Program-made: the position numbers and the translations under genes
NCBI GenBank assembly: GCA_019313735.1
Contig: JAFDAR010000004.1
Location: 1-14,787 of the forward strand
Origin: Deltaproteobacteria bacterium
GTDB taxonomy: Bacteria; Desulfobacterota; Syntrophia; Syntrophales; UBA2210
Reading direction: 5' to 3'
DNA length: 14,787 nucleotides
In this document: in pieces, positions 6,805 through 14,190 of the stretch
Layout: every line of letters starts with the position of its first letter
How positions within the stretch are numbered: the stretch's first letter is position 1
Notes under the pieces: generated by a model
Told to the model about the DNA's origin: nothing
Database searches by the model: none
The model's input: the letters and a program-made list of their open reading frames with translations, nothing else

Positions 6805-7184
6805 CGGTTACCTCCTATATAAAAATCGTCAAACGGTTCCTCCTCTGCCTCCTCTGCCTCCACCGTCAACCTCTGCGGAGCTATATAAAAATCAGGAAAG
6901 TCAGAACTGCCATACCCTCTCTGTACCCCGGATTCCTCCCGCTTCCGGGCCGCCTCTTGTAACAACGTGAGGTAATCACCACCGGACGTGTCAGCCGTCC
7001 ACCCTGACGGCTGTCTGTCTCTCAACCAGGTAACTCCCTCCGTCACCCGCCCCTTGATTTTTTCTTCCAACCCACTGAACCCGCCACGATCAATAAATGC
7101 CGGCACCATTTGCACCGCCGCCAAAAATGCAATCATGGCTATGGTCCCCTTAATGTTTCCTAATAGAAGTTTTTTAATTTTCAT
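6801..7184 (-). CDS. Small membrane-anchored protein, unrecognised
   Basis: A 127-residue protein with a positively charged start (MKIKK), then one hydrophobic segment (about residues 12-30) that is a membrane anchor or uncleaved signal. A hydrophilic domain follows. Its C-terminal third has a DFYI motif twice (98-101 and 120-123), separated by a very acidic stretch (109-117). The duplicated aromatic motif could be a docking site for a partner. SD AGGAGGTAAGG precedes the ATG. It lies 13 nt after the coupling protein gene and overlaps the next gene by 4 nt. The function is unknown. Confidence 0.68.
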   Translation of the reverse strand: MKIKKLLLGNIKGTIAMIAFLAAVQMVPAFIDRGGFSGLEEKIKGRVTEGVTWLRDRQPSGWTADTSGGDYLTLLQEAARKREESGVQRGYGSSDFPDFYIAPQRLTVEAEEAEEEPFDDFYIGGNR

Positions 7185-7197
7185 TTTTCCTTACCTC

Positions 7198-9165
7198 CTA
7201 ACAGTTTTGTAATTCATCCTCAATTTCCTGCTCCTGCCCATCATCTTCCCGGTTTTCAGTTTCTCCGCTGTGACCTATCCTGGCGCCCGTCTCCGTCCCT
7301 TGCATATCAGGAACATTATCATCTCCTACAGCCTCCCGCATACCCAAAATTCCCCTGGCTGACGTATCTGTATCTCTCTGTGTTCTAACGATCTGCGCCA
7401 AATCCAGATCATTGCGCAACACAATAGGTTCAGCACAATCCTGATATTTGCGGTATGTCAGCTCAACGGCAGTGAGATTGTAATTTGCGATTTGCGCGTA
7501 TGCGTGCAGATCCTTCTGCTGCATTACCTGTGCAGGCAATATCAGTTTCTCTGTTTTTTTGCGTTTTATCAGCGAGACACCGTCGCGGTTATCCGACACT
7601 CCCATAGAGATCGTCTCATCTATCTCACGGTATTCGGTGTCCCCAATTTTCCGCGATAGATATTCCGCTGTATGTGGATCGGCCACCGAAAAAATCACCG
7701 CATTACCACACGCATTTACGATAGCGTCACGGATAGGCGCACCGTATTTTTTCTCAATCTGACCCACGTCCTGGGTCCCGAGCCAAACCGAGCCCCCTTT
7801 TGAACGGGACAGTGTGAGTAACTCCACCAGTGACGATAATCGTTGGAGCGTAGGGAACTCGTCCAGGAGAAAAAATATCCGCCGGTCGTAATCGTCCTTC
7901 ATCGACAGCAGTTTCTGCGACAACAGATCAATAAACAATGACAGTATCGGCCTCAACGTGTCTCGGATCATACGGTAGCTGGTAATGTATATTACGCCGC
8001 CCTTATCATTTTGTAACCAGTCGTCCATCTGAAAAGCGCCGTCTGCCCTTCCCATAACCTCAAAACATTTAACGTACTGCATCATTACAGCAAATACGCT
8101 CATAGCCTGTTTCGAGCTGGCGTCCTCGATATATCGAAACCCTCTCTCGCTGCCGGTTGTTTTTGCCAGCCACCCCGCGATATCTTTTCCGGGAGCGGTT
8201 ACAGCCGACCATATATCTGAATTTTTGGTCTCGCCCTGGGAATGAAGATAGTACAATATCCCCGCAAAAACGTCCCGCGCCGCGTCATTCCAAAACGGGT
8301 CATTCTGGTATGCCGGCGATATGAGACTGTTGCTCACTGCGTCTATGTCCATGACGGTATGGATCTCATTGAAAACGCTCCACCCCGGGCACCGGGTGTC
8401 CAAAGGGTTAAAAATCATGTCCCGGTCAGGATTATAAAATTTCTGGAGATAATCGCCCTTAGAGTCGTATATCACTATCTTTTCCTTGCGCTCTATCAAC
8501 TGTTCGAAAATCTGCGATATCATCACTGTTTTTCCAACTCCGGGCCGCCCGATTACAAAGCAATGTTTCACTTCTGCCGTCCTTGGCATTTTGATATCAC
8601 CTATTGGCAGGCTGACAGCCTCTCGATCGTTTTTGATCTCTCGTTTCAATTCGCCGGCCGTAATCAGTTTCGCGCCCCGGACGTATTCGTCCCGGGCCTG
8701 TTCTGTGGCCCGACCCTTGAATTTTCGATAAAACCAGGGCCAGAGAATATATATTCCGCACGACAGCAGGAATATCACCAAGGTTCGAAATAACAGCCTG
8801 CTGACAACCCCGCCAAAATAACCGGCATACTGTGCCATCGGTATCGCAAAACCACCGTCAATGGCCACCTGATAATATCTTCGAACCGCCTCTATCTCTG
8901 CATGACCAATGCTAACATCCAATATCGCGGGCTGGCCAAACGGCACCAATCCAAACAATATACTGACTCCCCAGGCCCATACCCATTTTACGGCAACCCA
9001 CACATCACCGGCACCCATAACCATCAATACCCCGATCACGAAAATAACTATCTGCGCCAGCAACAATCCCAGAAAAACGTGCTCGATCATTTTCCACCAC
9101 ATTCGAATATTGTTCCACCAGGTTTCGTGTCCCCGATATGCCTGCGCCGCTGTTCGCCCGCTCAT
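7198..9165 (-). CDS. traD: TraD/VirD4-type coupling protein (T4CP ATPase)
   Basis: A 655-residue inner-membrane ATPase that links the relaxosome to the type IV secretion channel and helps pump DNA. Hydrophobic segments at about 28-50, 56-76 and 123-145 form the membrane part, with a loop at 77-122. Walker A GRPGVGKT (206-213), the conserved IYDSKGDY (232-239) and Walker B FFLLDEFP (431-438) form the FtsK/VirD4 motor; GTQD (463-466) fits the sensor region. The C-terminus is acidic (about 634-652), as in F TraD, whose tail binds TraM. It overlaps the upstream ribbon-helix-helix gene by 4 nt (9162-9165), in keeping with a physical partnership. SD GGAGG lies 10 nt before the start. Confidence 0.93.
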   Translation of the reverse strand: MSGRTAAQAYRGHETWWNNIRMWWKMIEHVFLGLLLAQIVIFVIGVLMVMGAGDVWVAVKWVWAWGVSILFGLVPFGQPAILDVSIGHAEIEAVRRYYQVAIDGGFAIPMAQYAGYFGGVVSRLLFRTLVIFLLSCGIYILWPWFYRKFKGRATEQARDEYVRGAKLITAGELKREIKNDREAVSLPIGDIKMPRTAEVKHCFVIGRPGVGKTVMISQIFEQLIERKEKIVIYDSKGDYLQKFYNPDRDMIFNPLDTRCPGWSVFNEIHTVMDIDAVSNSLISPAYQNDPFWNDAARDVFAGILYYLHSQGETKNSDIWSAVTAPGKDIAGWLAKTTGSERGFRYIEDASSKQAMSVFAVMMQYVKCFEVMGRADGAFQMDDWLQNDKGGVIYITSYRMIRDTLRPILSLFIDLLSQKLLSMKDDYDRRIFFLLDEFPTLQRLSSLVELLTLSRSKGGSVWLGTQDVGQIEKKYGAPIRDAIVNACGNAVIFSVADPHTAEYLSRKIGDTEYREIDETISMGVSDNRDGVSLIKRKKTEKLILPAQVMQQKDLHAYAQIANYNLTAVELTYRKYQDCAEPIVLRNDLDLAQIVRTQRDTDTSARGILGMREAVGDDNVPDMQGTETGARIGHSGETENREDDGQEQEIEDELQNC

Positions 9166-9470
9166 GATTTATTCTCCTCCCCCCTCTTGATTTTCTGCAT
9201 ACGCTGCTCAATATTAGCAAGGTATTTTTTGAAATCTTTCACGCTCCACCTGGTCAATTCCTCGATTGCGATGTTGCTCCGTTCGGCCGCAAAATAGATC
9301 CGGTTGAGGTTTTGCTCGATCCTGATCACCCGCTCCTCTAAACGATCTAATCTGCCCCCTCTGCATATCATGTCTCGTACATATGCAGACATCGTTTTGT
9401 GACCTTTCCTGGCCTCGATCCGCATATGTTCGAACTCTTCGTCGAGTACTTTGAAACCAACAAATTTCAT
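9162..9470 (-). CDS. Ribbon-helix-helix relaxosome accessory protein (TraM/MobC-like role)
   Basis: A 102-residue basic protein. KFVGFKV near the N-terminus looks like the DNA-contacting beta-strand of a ribbon-helix-helix fold, followed by two helices ending in MSAYVRDMI (27-35). The remainder (about 40-100) is a long charged helix suited to oligomerisation. Such proteins bind oriT repeats, bend DNA, assist the relaxase and contact the coupling protein. The gene sits between the oriT candidate and traD, overlapping traD by 4 nt. ATG at 9470 is chosen because AGGAGG lies 8 nt upstream; a GTG at 9479 would sit on the Shine-Dalgarno. The 11-bp-spaced GTTTTAC repeats upstream are its likely binding sites. 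Confidence 0.8.
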   Translation of the reverse strand: MKFVGFKVLDEEFEHMRIEARKGHKTMSAYVRDMICRGGRLDRLEERVIRIEQNLNRIYFAAERSNIAIEELTRWSVKDFKKYLANIEQRMQKIKRGEENKS

Positions 9471-9513
9471 ATTCCTCACCTCCTGAATCTCTCGTTTTTG
9501 ACGTCCCCACTTG

Positions 9514-9531
9514 GTTTTACCTGCGTTTTAC
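9514..9531. repeat. GTTTTAC direct repeat pair (accessory-protein site)
   Basis: GTTTTAC occurs at 9514-9520 and 9525-9531, exactly 11 bp apart, so both copies face the same side of the helix. The first is within GGTTTTACC, a near-palindrome. It lies about 45-60 bp before the start of the ribbon-helix-helix gene, so binding could also regulate that gene. Confidence 0.6.
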
Positions 9532-9565
9532 TAATACTTACAAATATTGTAGCTATTGTCAGGAC

Positions 9566-9593
9566 TTATTATCGTTTTGCGACAATTTGTAAA
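9566..9593 (-). promoter_or_regulatory. Candidate promoter for the accessory gene and traD
   Basis: On the minus strand TTTACA (9588-9593) and TAATAA (9566-9571) are spaced by 16 nt. The -35 hexamer overlaps the GTAAAAC repeat at 9589-9595, which would allow autorepression by the relaxosome accessory protein, as is known for TraM of F-like plasmids. The promoter assignment is by consensus only. Confidence 0.4.
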
Positions 9594-9617
9594 ACATTTG
9601 TTAAACCAGTGTTTTAC
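9589..9617. repeat. Three 11-bp-spaced GTWWWAC repeats in oriT
   Basis: GTAAAAC (9589-9595), GTTAAAC (9600-9606) and GTTTTAC (9611-9617) start exactly 11 bp apart. A further GTAAAAC is at 9677-9683 inside the CGGT/ACCG hairpin, and GTTTTGC variants are at 9574-9580 and 9661-9667. Phased short repeats are typical binding sites for ribbon-helix-helix relaxosome proteins. Confidence 0.65.
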
Positions 9618-9691
9618 CCCTCTCGGTTCATCCCGTTAATGATTACACACCGTTGGCTTTGTTTTGCAGATCCACGGTAAAACCGGAGACC

Positions 9692-9715
9692 GCAAGGCCG
9701 TTGCATAAGGTGTGG
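9692..9715 (+). other. Candidate nic site with upstream hairpin
   Basis: A GCAA/TTGC stem (9692-9695, 9701-9704) with a 5-nt loop is followed by ATAAGGTGT^GG. The hairpin-to-nick spacing (9 nt) and the GGTGT^GG core match F oriT. The MobF relaxase encoded beside it should cut here and join through a tyrosine to the 5' end beginning at 9714. Confidence 0.65.
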
Positions 9716-9762
9716 AAAAAAAAAGATAGCCGTGCGCAGCACATTAAACCGTAACCGAGATA

Positions 9763-9791
9763 GGAAAAAAATAATGTAGTCATAATTATTA
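9763..9791 (-). terminator. Weak AU-rich terminator-like hairpin after traI
   Basis: On the minus strand the traI stop codon overlaps a 6-bp AATAAT/ATTATT stem (9785-9790, 9770-9775) with a 9-nt loop, followed by a run of U (complement of the A run ending at 9771). The stem has no G-C pair, so termination would be weak. It would separate traI transcription from the oriT region. Confidence 0.35.
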
Positions 9792-12700
9792 CCGCTCTGT
9801 GTCTTCATTCTGTCCCCCGCTATATGTATCTATATCTCGACTGCCGTCCACCTCATGTCCATGATCCTCAATTTCATGATCCCGGAGTTCATGGTCTGTA
9901 GTGTAATCTAATTCCCGGGTTTCTAATCCCTGTTCCTGACCTTCCTTGTCATGGTCCAGGGTAGATGATTTTATCTGTTCCTCCTTGACCTCTTCTTGGA
10001 GTTTACCGGCGTCATCCGTGTAGACATGGACGTCCTCCTGCCCCCGGGTTACGTCCACGTAAAAAGAGTTAAAATTGTTCGCAACGGCGTTTCCGTCCTT
10101 CCCAGTCGGCGCATGGATTAGAACGTCCCGGCTGGTCTGCCCCTGCGATTTGTAGTCCGTCATTACGTATCCATGATCGATATAATTGTATTCGTTCATG
10201 TTGAAGGTGATCTCTTTTTCCCCTGCCTCCACCGTCATATTTCCCTGGTCATCCAGGCTATTCACCTTTCCGGTCATCCCGTTATCGACTCCCAGGCTCG
10301 AATCGTTTTTTAGAAAAATTACATTTTCCCCCTGCATAAATGAGGTTTCTTTTTCAGAATAAGCTGACAATTTTCCCCCATGCTCTGTAAGGTCGATTGT
10401 CCTTTTATACGTTCCCTGCTTTCCCTGAACATCAATAGTACAGGTGTTATTATCGGTATCTCGTCCGGTTACTCGTCCTTCGGCTCCTGACCTCACACCT
10501 GCACCCCCCGCACCTACATGAATGGAATCACCGATCTCGTAACTTTCAGCCATGTGTTTACTTATTTCCCCCATCGACTTAGCCTCCCGTGTCGTGAAGA
10601 CTTTTTCCTCCCCGGTGAGCGTTCCATTTTCCTTGAGCTCATTCCTGATCATCTCGTTCATTTCGTGCCGGTCAGCGTTCCGTGCCGTAACCACCAGGGC
10701 ATTATCGCTCTGCATATAACGACCTACAATCTCCGCTTTCAGATTGTCCCTCTCCCCTTCATGAAGCCGTCCCTGTGCGTTCAGATTTTCGAACGCTCCA
10801 TCTATGTCTTTCGCTGATAATTGCCGGGTTACATCGCTATACCCTTTTTCTTTCTGCCGGATCATCTCGTCCATCTCAACCGTCTGCATGACACCGTTCC
10901 CTTGCAGCGTCCCGAACGTCCGGCCGGCGTTAATGGCCTGCAGCTGTTTGGTGTCACCGACTAACACTATGTGTGCATCGGCTTTCCCGGCAACATCGAG
11001 CAACTCCTTAGCCTGCTTGCTCCCAATCATGCTTGCTTCGTCCACTACCCACATTTCTTTCCCAGCCTGTATGTAATTTTCAGGATTCCGAATAGTTTCG
11101 TGTGTCAGCTCTGTATGGCCCTGATTTTCCCGCGACAGTGATCGCTGGATATCACCGTTTGCCAGGAAGGTGAGTGTCTCGCACCGGGGCCCCGCCTTCC
11201 CGTCCACCTCGAACCGGGTAATCTGTTTCGCACGCTCATACTGCCCGTCCTTCCCTTTCCGAATAACATCGTACGTGTGGGTTTTCTGATACTGTTTAGC
11301 GGAAAATGGATTAGATTTTCGTGAATACCAGTTATCAATCCGATCCCGGATGTCGTTTTTGGATGCGTTAAGCCAGGACTGCTGTTTAATTCCACCTGCG
11401 CTGTCCGTTTTTGTATCTAAAAATATGGATTTCCACCCGGCCATTTTTGCAACATCCTTTTCGGTAACGGGTTTCTGCAGGTCCGCCCGATCCCTCCCTG
11501 ACAGCAGGCTGTCATAGGCGGCGTGTCTCTGCGCAATTTCCGGGGTATTGATATTTTTTTCAGCCTGTCCCAGGAATCGGTGCAGTGTCTCGCTCTCGAT
11601 ACCGGCCGTTTCCTTCATTTCCCTGACAGCCTTTCCGGTATAGGATATGCCCCTCACTTTCCAGCCGCGCTCTGTCGCCAAATCATTAACGGCACGCAGG
11701 GCGGTAGTTTTTCCGGTCCCTGCCCTACCCTGGACACCAATTATACGGTCATTAGATGTAAGGATGTGGCCTACGGCCGTTTTTTGGCCCGCAGTCATAA
11801 AGTTATAATCCCTCTCTAAGGCCGCTTCCGCCGCCTTCGTGTCCATAACCGGCTTTACCGCTCCATGACCGGCCTCAACGTGCCTGACAATATCTCGCTC
11901 AATCTCATACATTTCCTTGGTCGTGTATAGTTCTTTCCCCTTCTGATCGCTCCCTAACCTGACCAACTCTCCCCCTTTGTCTTTTTCAACAAAACTCTTT
12001 TCCAGCTCCGCTAGGCTTTTCCTGCCCCCGGACAGGTCAGCAGCGCTTTTCATGATTGCTGTTTTGGTATTCACGCTCTCATTCTCCGTTTTCGCCTGCG
12101 CCGCCAGGTCAACGTAGTCATAGTCCCGCCCTGACCCAATCTTTTTATCCTTAGCCAGCTCCGCCGCCTTCTGAACACCCTCAACAATCTGCTCCCGCGT
12201 GATTCCCAATTTCTCCAACTGTGTGTGGAAATGTTTTTCAACCTCGCCCGACGTTACGTCTGTTTTGGGCTGTCGAGTCCCCAGAGCAGCCATCTGTCGA
12301 AGTTCGCCCTCGCTGGCGTGGGGATACATCTCTCTCATTTTTGCTACGGCCTGGTTAATCTGATCGCTACGAGTTGAGAAGTGCTCTCCAACGCGACTCT
12401 CAACCCCCTGCAAAACTGCATACTTTTGAGGGCCGTCCCCCCTCCGTTCCAACTCCATGGCATAACCGGCACCACGCATGTTATGTGTAAATTCATTTTC
12501 AAAGGCCTTCGTGGCCAGGCCCCGATCAAACGTTTTTTCATTCGACATTGCCCGCCATGACCCGTCCGGACGTTGCGTCATATTCATAATCACACAATGT
12601 ACATGACGTCCGGGGTCCAGTTCCCGGGTGTAATGATGATCGTATTTTGCCACTACCATGTTTTGGGAAGACACTCTTTCAGTTTTCCCTTCCACGGTCT

Positions 12701-13073
12701 GGCGGTATTGGGCTGTGTTTCGCTCCAGATAATCCAGGACCGAATTAACGGACCTGTCGAAGATCTCGTCCAGTTTTTCCCTTTCCTCTGCACCCGCCGC
12801 GGCATAATAGACGGAAAAGGATTTGTCCGGCGAAAACGTAAAATCTCTTCCCGGGTCATGCTCCCCTTTGCTGTTGGGACTCACAAGCTGTTCGCTACTT
12901 TCAGGGTCTTTCCCGGCAATTACATTCTGGTATTGGTCAGTTTTCACCTCTCCCGACAGCCCTAATGCCTTCGCACCTTCTCCCCACCACTCGGATTTTG
13001 CCCCGCCCTTCATATAATAATTGTCTTTTTCATAATCCTTAACACTGTTATAAGGATTTCCTATACTGACCAT
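9789..13073 (-). CDS. traI: MobF relaxase-helicase (TraI/TrwC family)
   Basis: A 1094-residue bifunctional enzyme that nicks oriT, stays bound to the 5' end and unwinds the transferred strand. Relaxase: a YY pair (19-20) and Y14 near the N-terminus are nucleophile candidates; D83 lies in TFSPD; the three-His metal site is H146, H157 and H159 (HYTRELDPGRHVH), the same numbering as F TraI. Helicase (SF1B, RecD-like): Walker A GRAGTGKTT (449-457), Walker B VVDEAS (676-681), GDTKQLQ (706-712) and VTRGQ (1008-1012). Start 13073 (MVSIGNPYN) is chosen over 13109 because it matches the MLSI-type family start and has a GAGAGGGG site upstream. It is longer than TrwC and much shorter than F TraI. It has an extra stretch of about 150 residues before Walker B and a His/Asp/Glu-rich tail. 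Confidence 0.95.
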   Translation of the reverse strand: MVSIGNPYNSVKDYEKDNYYMKGGAKSEWWGEGAKALGLSGEVKTDQYQNVIAGKDPESSEQLVSPNSKGEHDPGRDFTFSPDKSFSVYYAAAGAEEREKLDEIFDRSVNSVLDYLERNTAQYRQTVEGKTERVSSQNMVVAKYDHHYTRELDPGRHVHCVIMNMTQRPDGSWRAMSNEKTFDRGLATKAFENEFTHNMRGAGYAMELERRGDGPQKYAVLQGVESRVGEHFSTRSDQINQAVAKMREMYPHASEGELRQMAALGTRQPKTDVTSGEVEKHFHTQLEKLGITREQIVEGVQKAAELAKDKKIGSGRDYDYVDLAAQAKTENESVNTKTAIMKSAADLSGGRKSLAELEKSFVEKDKGGELVRLGSDQKGKELYTTKEMYEIERDIVRHVEAGHGAVKPVMDTKAAEAALERDYNFMTAGQKTAVGHILTSNDRIIGVQGRAGTGKTTALRAVNDLATERGWKVRGISYTGKAVREMKETAGIESETLHRFLGQAEKNINTPEIAQRHAAYDSLLSGRDRADLQKPVTEKDVAKMAGWKSIFLDTKTDSAGGIKQQSWLNASKNDIRDRIDNWYSRKSNPFSAKQYQKTHTYDVIRKGKDGQYERAKQITRFEVDGKAGPRCETLTFLANGDIQRSLSRENQGHTELTHETIRNPENYIQAGKEMWVVDEASMIGSKQAKELLDVAGKADAHIVLVGDTKQLQAINAGRTFGTLQGNGVMQTVEMDEMIRQKEKGYSDVTRQLSAKDIDGAFENLNAQGRLHEGERDNLKAEIVGRYMQSDNALVVTARNADRHEMNEMIRNELKENGTLTGEEKVFTTREAKSMGEISKHMAESYEIGDSIHVGAGGAGVRSGAEGRVTGRDTDNNTCTIDVQGKQGTYKRTIDLTEHGGKLSAYSEKETSFMQGENVIFLKNDSSLGVDNGMTGKVNSLDDQGNMTVEAGEKEITFNMNEYNYIDHGYVMTDYKSQGQTSRDVLIHAPTGKDGNAVANNFNSFYVDVTRGQEDVHVYTDDAGKLQEEVKEEQIKSSTLDHDKEGQEQGLETRELDYTTDHELRDHEIEDHGHEVDGSRDIDTYSGGQNEDTER

Positions 13074-13086
13074 GCCCTTACCCCTC

Positions 13087-13266
13087 TCATAAACAAAAAT
13101 AATGACCATACGCCATTAGGCCCAGTCCCACGACGGCCCCACCCAACAGCACCACAACGATTATATGTACATTCCGGTACATCTTCATCTCTTCCTCGGT
13201 CATTAATTTCTCTTCCCCAGGTTCCATCCCCACCACGATATTTACAATTCTTTTTAGCAGTTTCAT
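13087..13266 (-). CDS. Small membrane protein upstream of traI
   Basis: A 59-residue ORF with a basic N-terminus (MKLLKRIVN), an acidic middle (about residues 15-30) and one transmembrane helix (about 34-52, rich in Val, Leu and Gly). It ends in HYFCL. SD AGGAGG lies 7 nt before the ATG at 13266. It overlaps the preceding 118-residue gene by 4 nt (13263-13266) and ends 13 nt before the chosen traI start. The strong ribosome site, tight packing and coherent membrane topology support a real gene. The family is unknown. Confidence 0.7.
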   Translation of the reverse strand: MKLLKRIVNIVVGMEPGEEKLMTEEEMKMYRNVHIIVVVLLGGAVVGLGLMAYGHYFCL

Positions 13267-13619
13267 TCCTCTACCTCCTTTAATGATCTTTCATTCAATT
13301 TTTCTTGCAGATCCGGCTCCGCCTCCGTCACTGCGTCCTCAAAATCGGATTCAAATTGATCGATTTTTTGTTTCCTCTCCGCGACTGCCGTTTTCAATCG
13401 GCTCAATTCTGCCGCGGCTTCTAACCCTCTGTCGTTCCACATCTGCCGTTTCTCCGGCGTGTCAGCCATCTGCCCGTGAAATTCCGCCCAATCCCTGTCG
13501 AATTGTGCATTTTCCTTGTCAATTTCGGTGCTTACCTGCCCCTGCATCGCGATCACATAGAGGAATATGAGCGCCACCACCGGAGCGAGGTAAAGCACTG
13601 TTTTCATCAATGTCTTCAC
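13263..13619 (-). CDS. Membrane-anchored coiled-coil protein
   Basis: A 118-residue protein with one N-terminal transmembrane segment (about residues 8-26), then an entirely charged, helical domain with likely coiled coil at about 65-118. The start is GTG at 13619: AGGAGGTAACC lies just upstream, whereas the ATG four codons later is too far from it. The GTG overlaps the stop of the preceding gene by 4 nt (13616-13619), and its own stop overlaps the next start. One N-terminal anchor with a soluble helical domain would suit a scaffold or spacer protein in the envelope. The family is not recognised. Confidence 0.72.
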   Translation of the reverse strand: MKTLMKTVLYLAPVVALIFLYVIAMQGQVSTEIDKENAQFDRDWAEFHGQMADTPEKRQMWNDRGLEAAAELSRLKTAVAERKQKIDQFESDFEDAVTEAEPDLQEKLNERSLKEVEE

Positions 13620-13747
13620 CCGGTTACCTCCTTATGCTGTTCTTGTTCCTGGCGAACTTCTTCTCTAGCAATCGCAAAAGCTAGAAAAATAAAAATCAGT
13701 GCTCCCAGACTTGCAAAAAAGATGATGTTTCCAATTAGTTCTATCAT
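13616..13747 (-). CDS. Very small single-pass membrane protein
   Basis: A 43-residue protein that is almost all one transmembrane helix (about residues 4-27), followed by a charged tail (REEVRQEQEQHKE). ATG at 13747 is preferred because AAGGAAG lies about 5 nt upstream; an in-frame start at 13819 would add 24 polar residues and run through a GC-rich hairpin. It overlaps the next gene by 4 nt. It is one of three consecutive tiny membrane proteins before traI. The function is unknown. Confidence 0.62.
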   Translation of the reverse strand: MIELIGNIIFFASLGALIFIFLAFAIAREEVRQEQEQHKEVTG

Positions 13748-13762
13748 TTTAGCTTCCTTTCC

Positions 13763-13784
13763 CCGGGGCCGTTTCTGACCCCGG
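13763..13784 (-). other. Intercistronic GC hairpin
   Basis: CCGGGG (13763-13768) and CCCCGG (13779-13784) can pair across a 10-nt loop between the lipoprotein gene and the 43-residue gene. No U-run follows, so mRNA processing or stability is more likely than termination. Confidence 0.4.
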
Positions 13785-13803
13785 ATATAAGTAATGTTAA
13801 TTT

Positions 13804-14190
13804 TCAATTCTCGACCCAACGGGTGGACCGCAGGGCCGGCCCTTGGATTCTCGAGACGGTTCTATCCGGCCCGAAAACTACGAGATATTCGAGGGTTTCA
13901 ACCGTTTTGCCCTGCTGTGTCTCATCTGTCCGCATTTCCCGATATATCCAACTCTCCCCCTCTGGAGACGTTACCGGCCGGATTCGCACCGGGGCCCCGC
14001 ATCTGCTGATCAACTCGCTCTGCGTCACCCCAGGAGCAGCCACATCCTGAACTCGCTCTATCGCCGGGGTTTTTCCCCGCCAGCTATCACCTAGGGCAGC
14101 GCAGCCAGCCAGCAAAAACACCACCATCAACATCACAAACCCCAGCCCAACACTAATTCTCATTCCTCTAAACGATCTTATCTGCCTCAT
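13804..14190 (-). CDS. Lipoprotein, BamE/SmpA-like
   Basis: A 128-residue protein. A basic N-region and hydrophobic core end in a lipobox, LLAGC, with Cys30 as the lipidated residue, so signal peptidase II processing and membrane anchoring are expected. The mature part has the SmpA/BamE-like pattern of a helix with GVTQSEL and a CGAP turn, then strands with SWIYRE and LEYLVVFG. ATG at 14190 is chosen for GGGGG 8 nt upstream; a GTG at 14199 and an ATG at 14163 are alternatives. It overlaps the preceding gene by 23 nt. In a transfer operon it may have a TraV-like or outer-membrane assembly role, but this is inference. Confidence 0.72.
   Translation of the reverse strand: MRQIRSFRGMRISVGLGFVMLMVVFLLAGCAALGDSWRGKTPAIERVQDVAAPGVTQSELISRCGAPVRIRPVTSPEGESWIYREMRTDETQQGKTVETLEYLVVFGPDRTVSRIQGPALRSTRWVEN

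Larger units (their letters stand above)
9480..9788. other. Candidate origin of transfer (oriT) region
   Basis: This 309-bp gap lies between the relaxase gene and the relaxosome accessory gene. From the accessory-gene side it holds: a GTTTTAC pair at 9514-9531; a promoter-like sequence; a triple GTAAAAC/GTTAAAC/GTTTTAC array (9589-9617); CGGT-AAA-ACCG (9675-9685); a GCAA/TTGC hairpin (9692-9704); and AAGGTGTGG (9707-9715). The last matches the GGTGT^GG nic of F-like plasmids. It starts 2 nt and cleaves 9 nt after the hairpin, the same 9-nt hairpin-to-nic distance as in F. The predicted nick on the plus strand is between 9713 and 9714. That orientation would send the traI side first and the traD side last. 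Confidence 0.72.

Noticed and set aside
8242..8793. Plus-strand 183-codon open frame
   Set aside because: It lies entirely antisense to the coupling protein gene, with no recognisable domain or ribosome site.
13074..13109. Longer relaxase start at 13109
   Set aside because: MobF relaxases begin at a motif like MLSI, which matches 13073; the longer start lies within the 59-residue gene and shifts the catalytic His numbering away from the family pattern.
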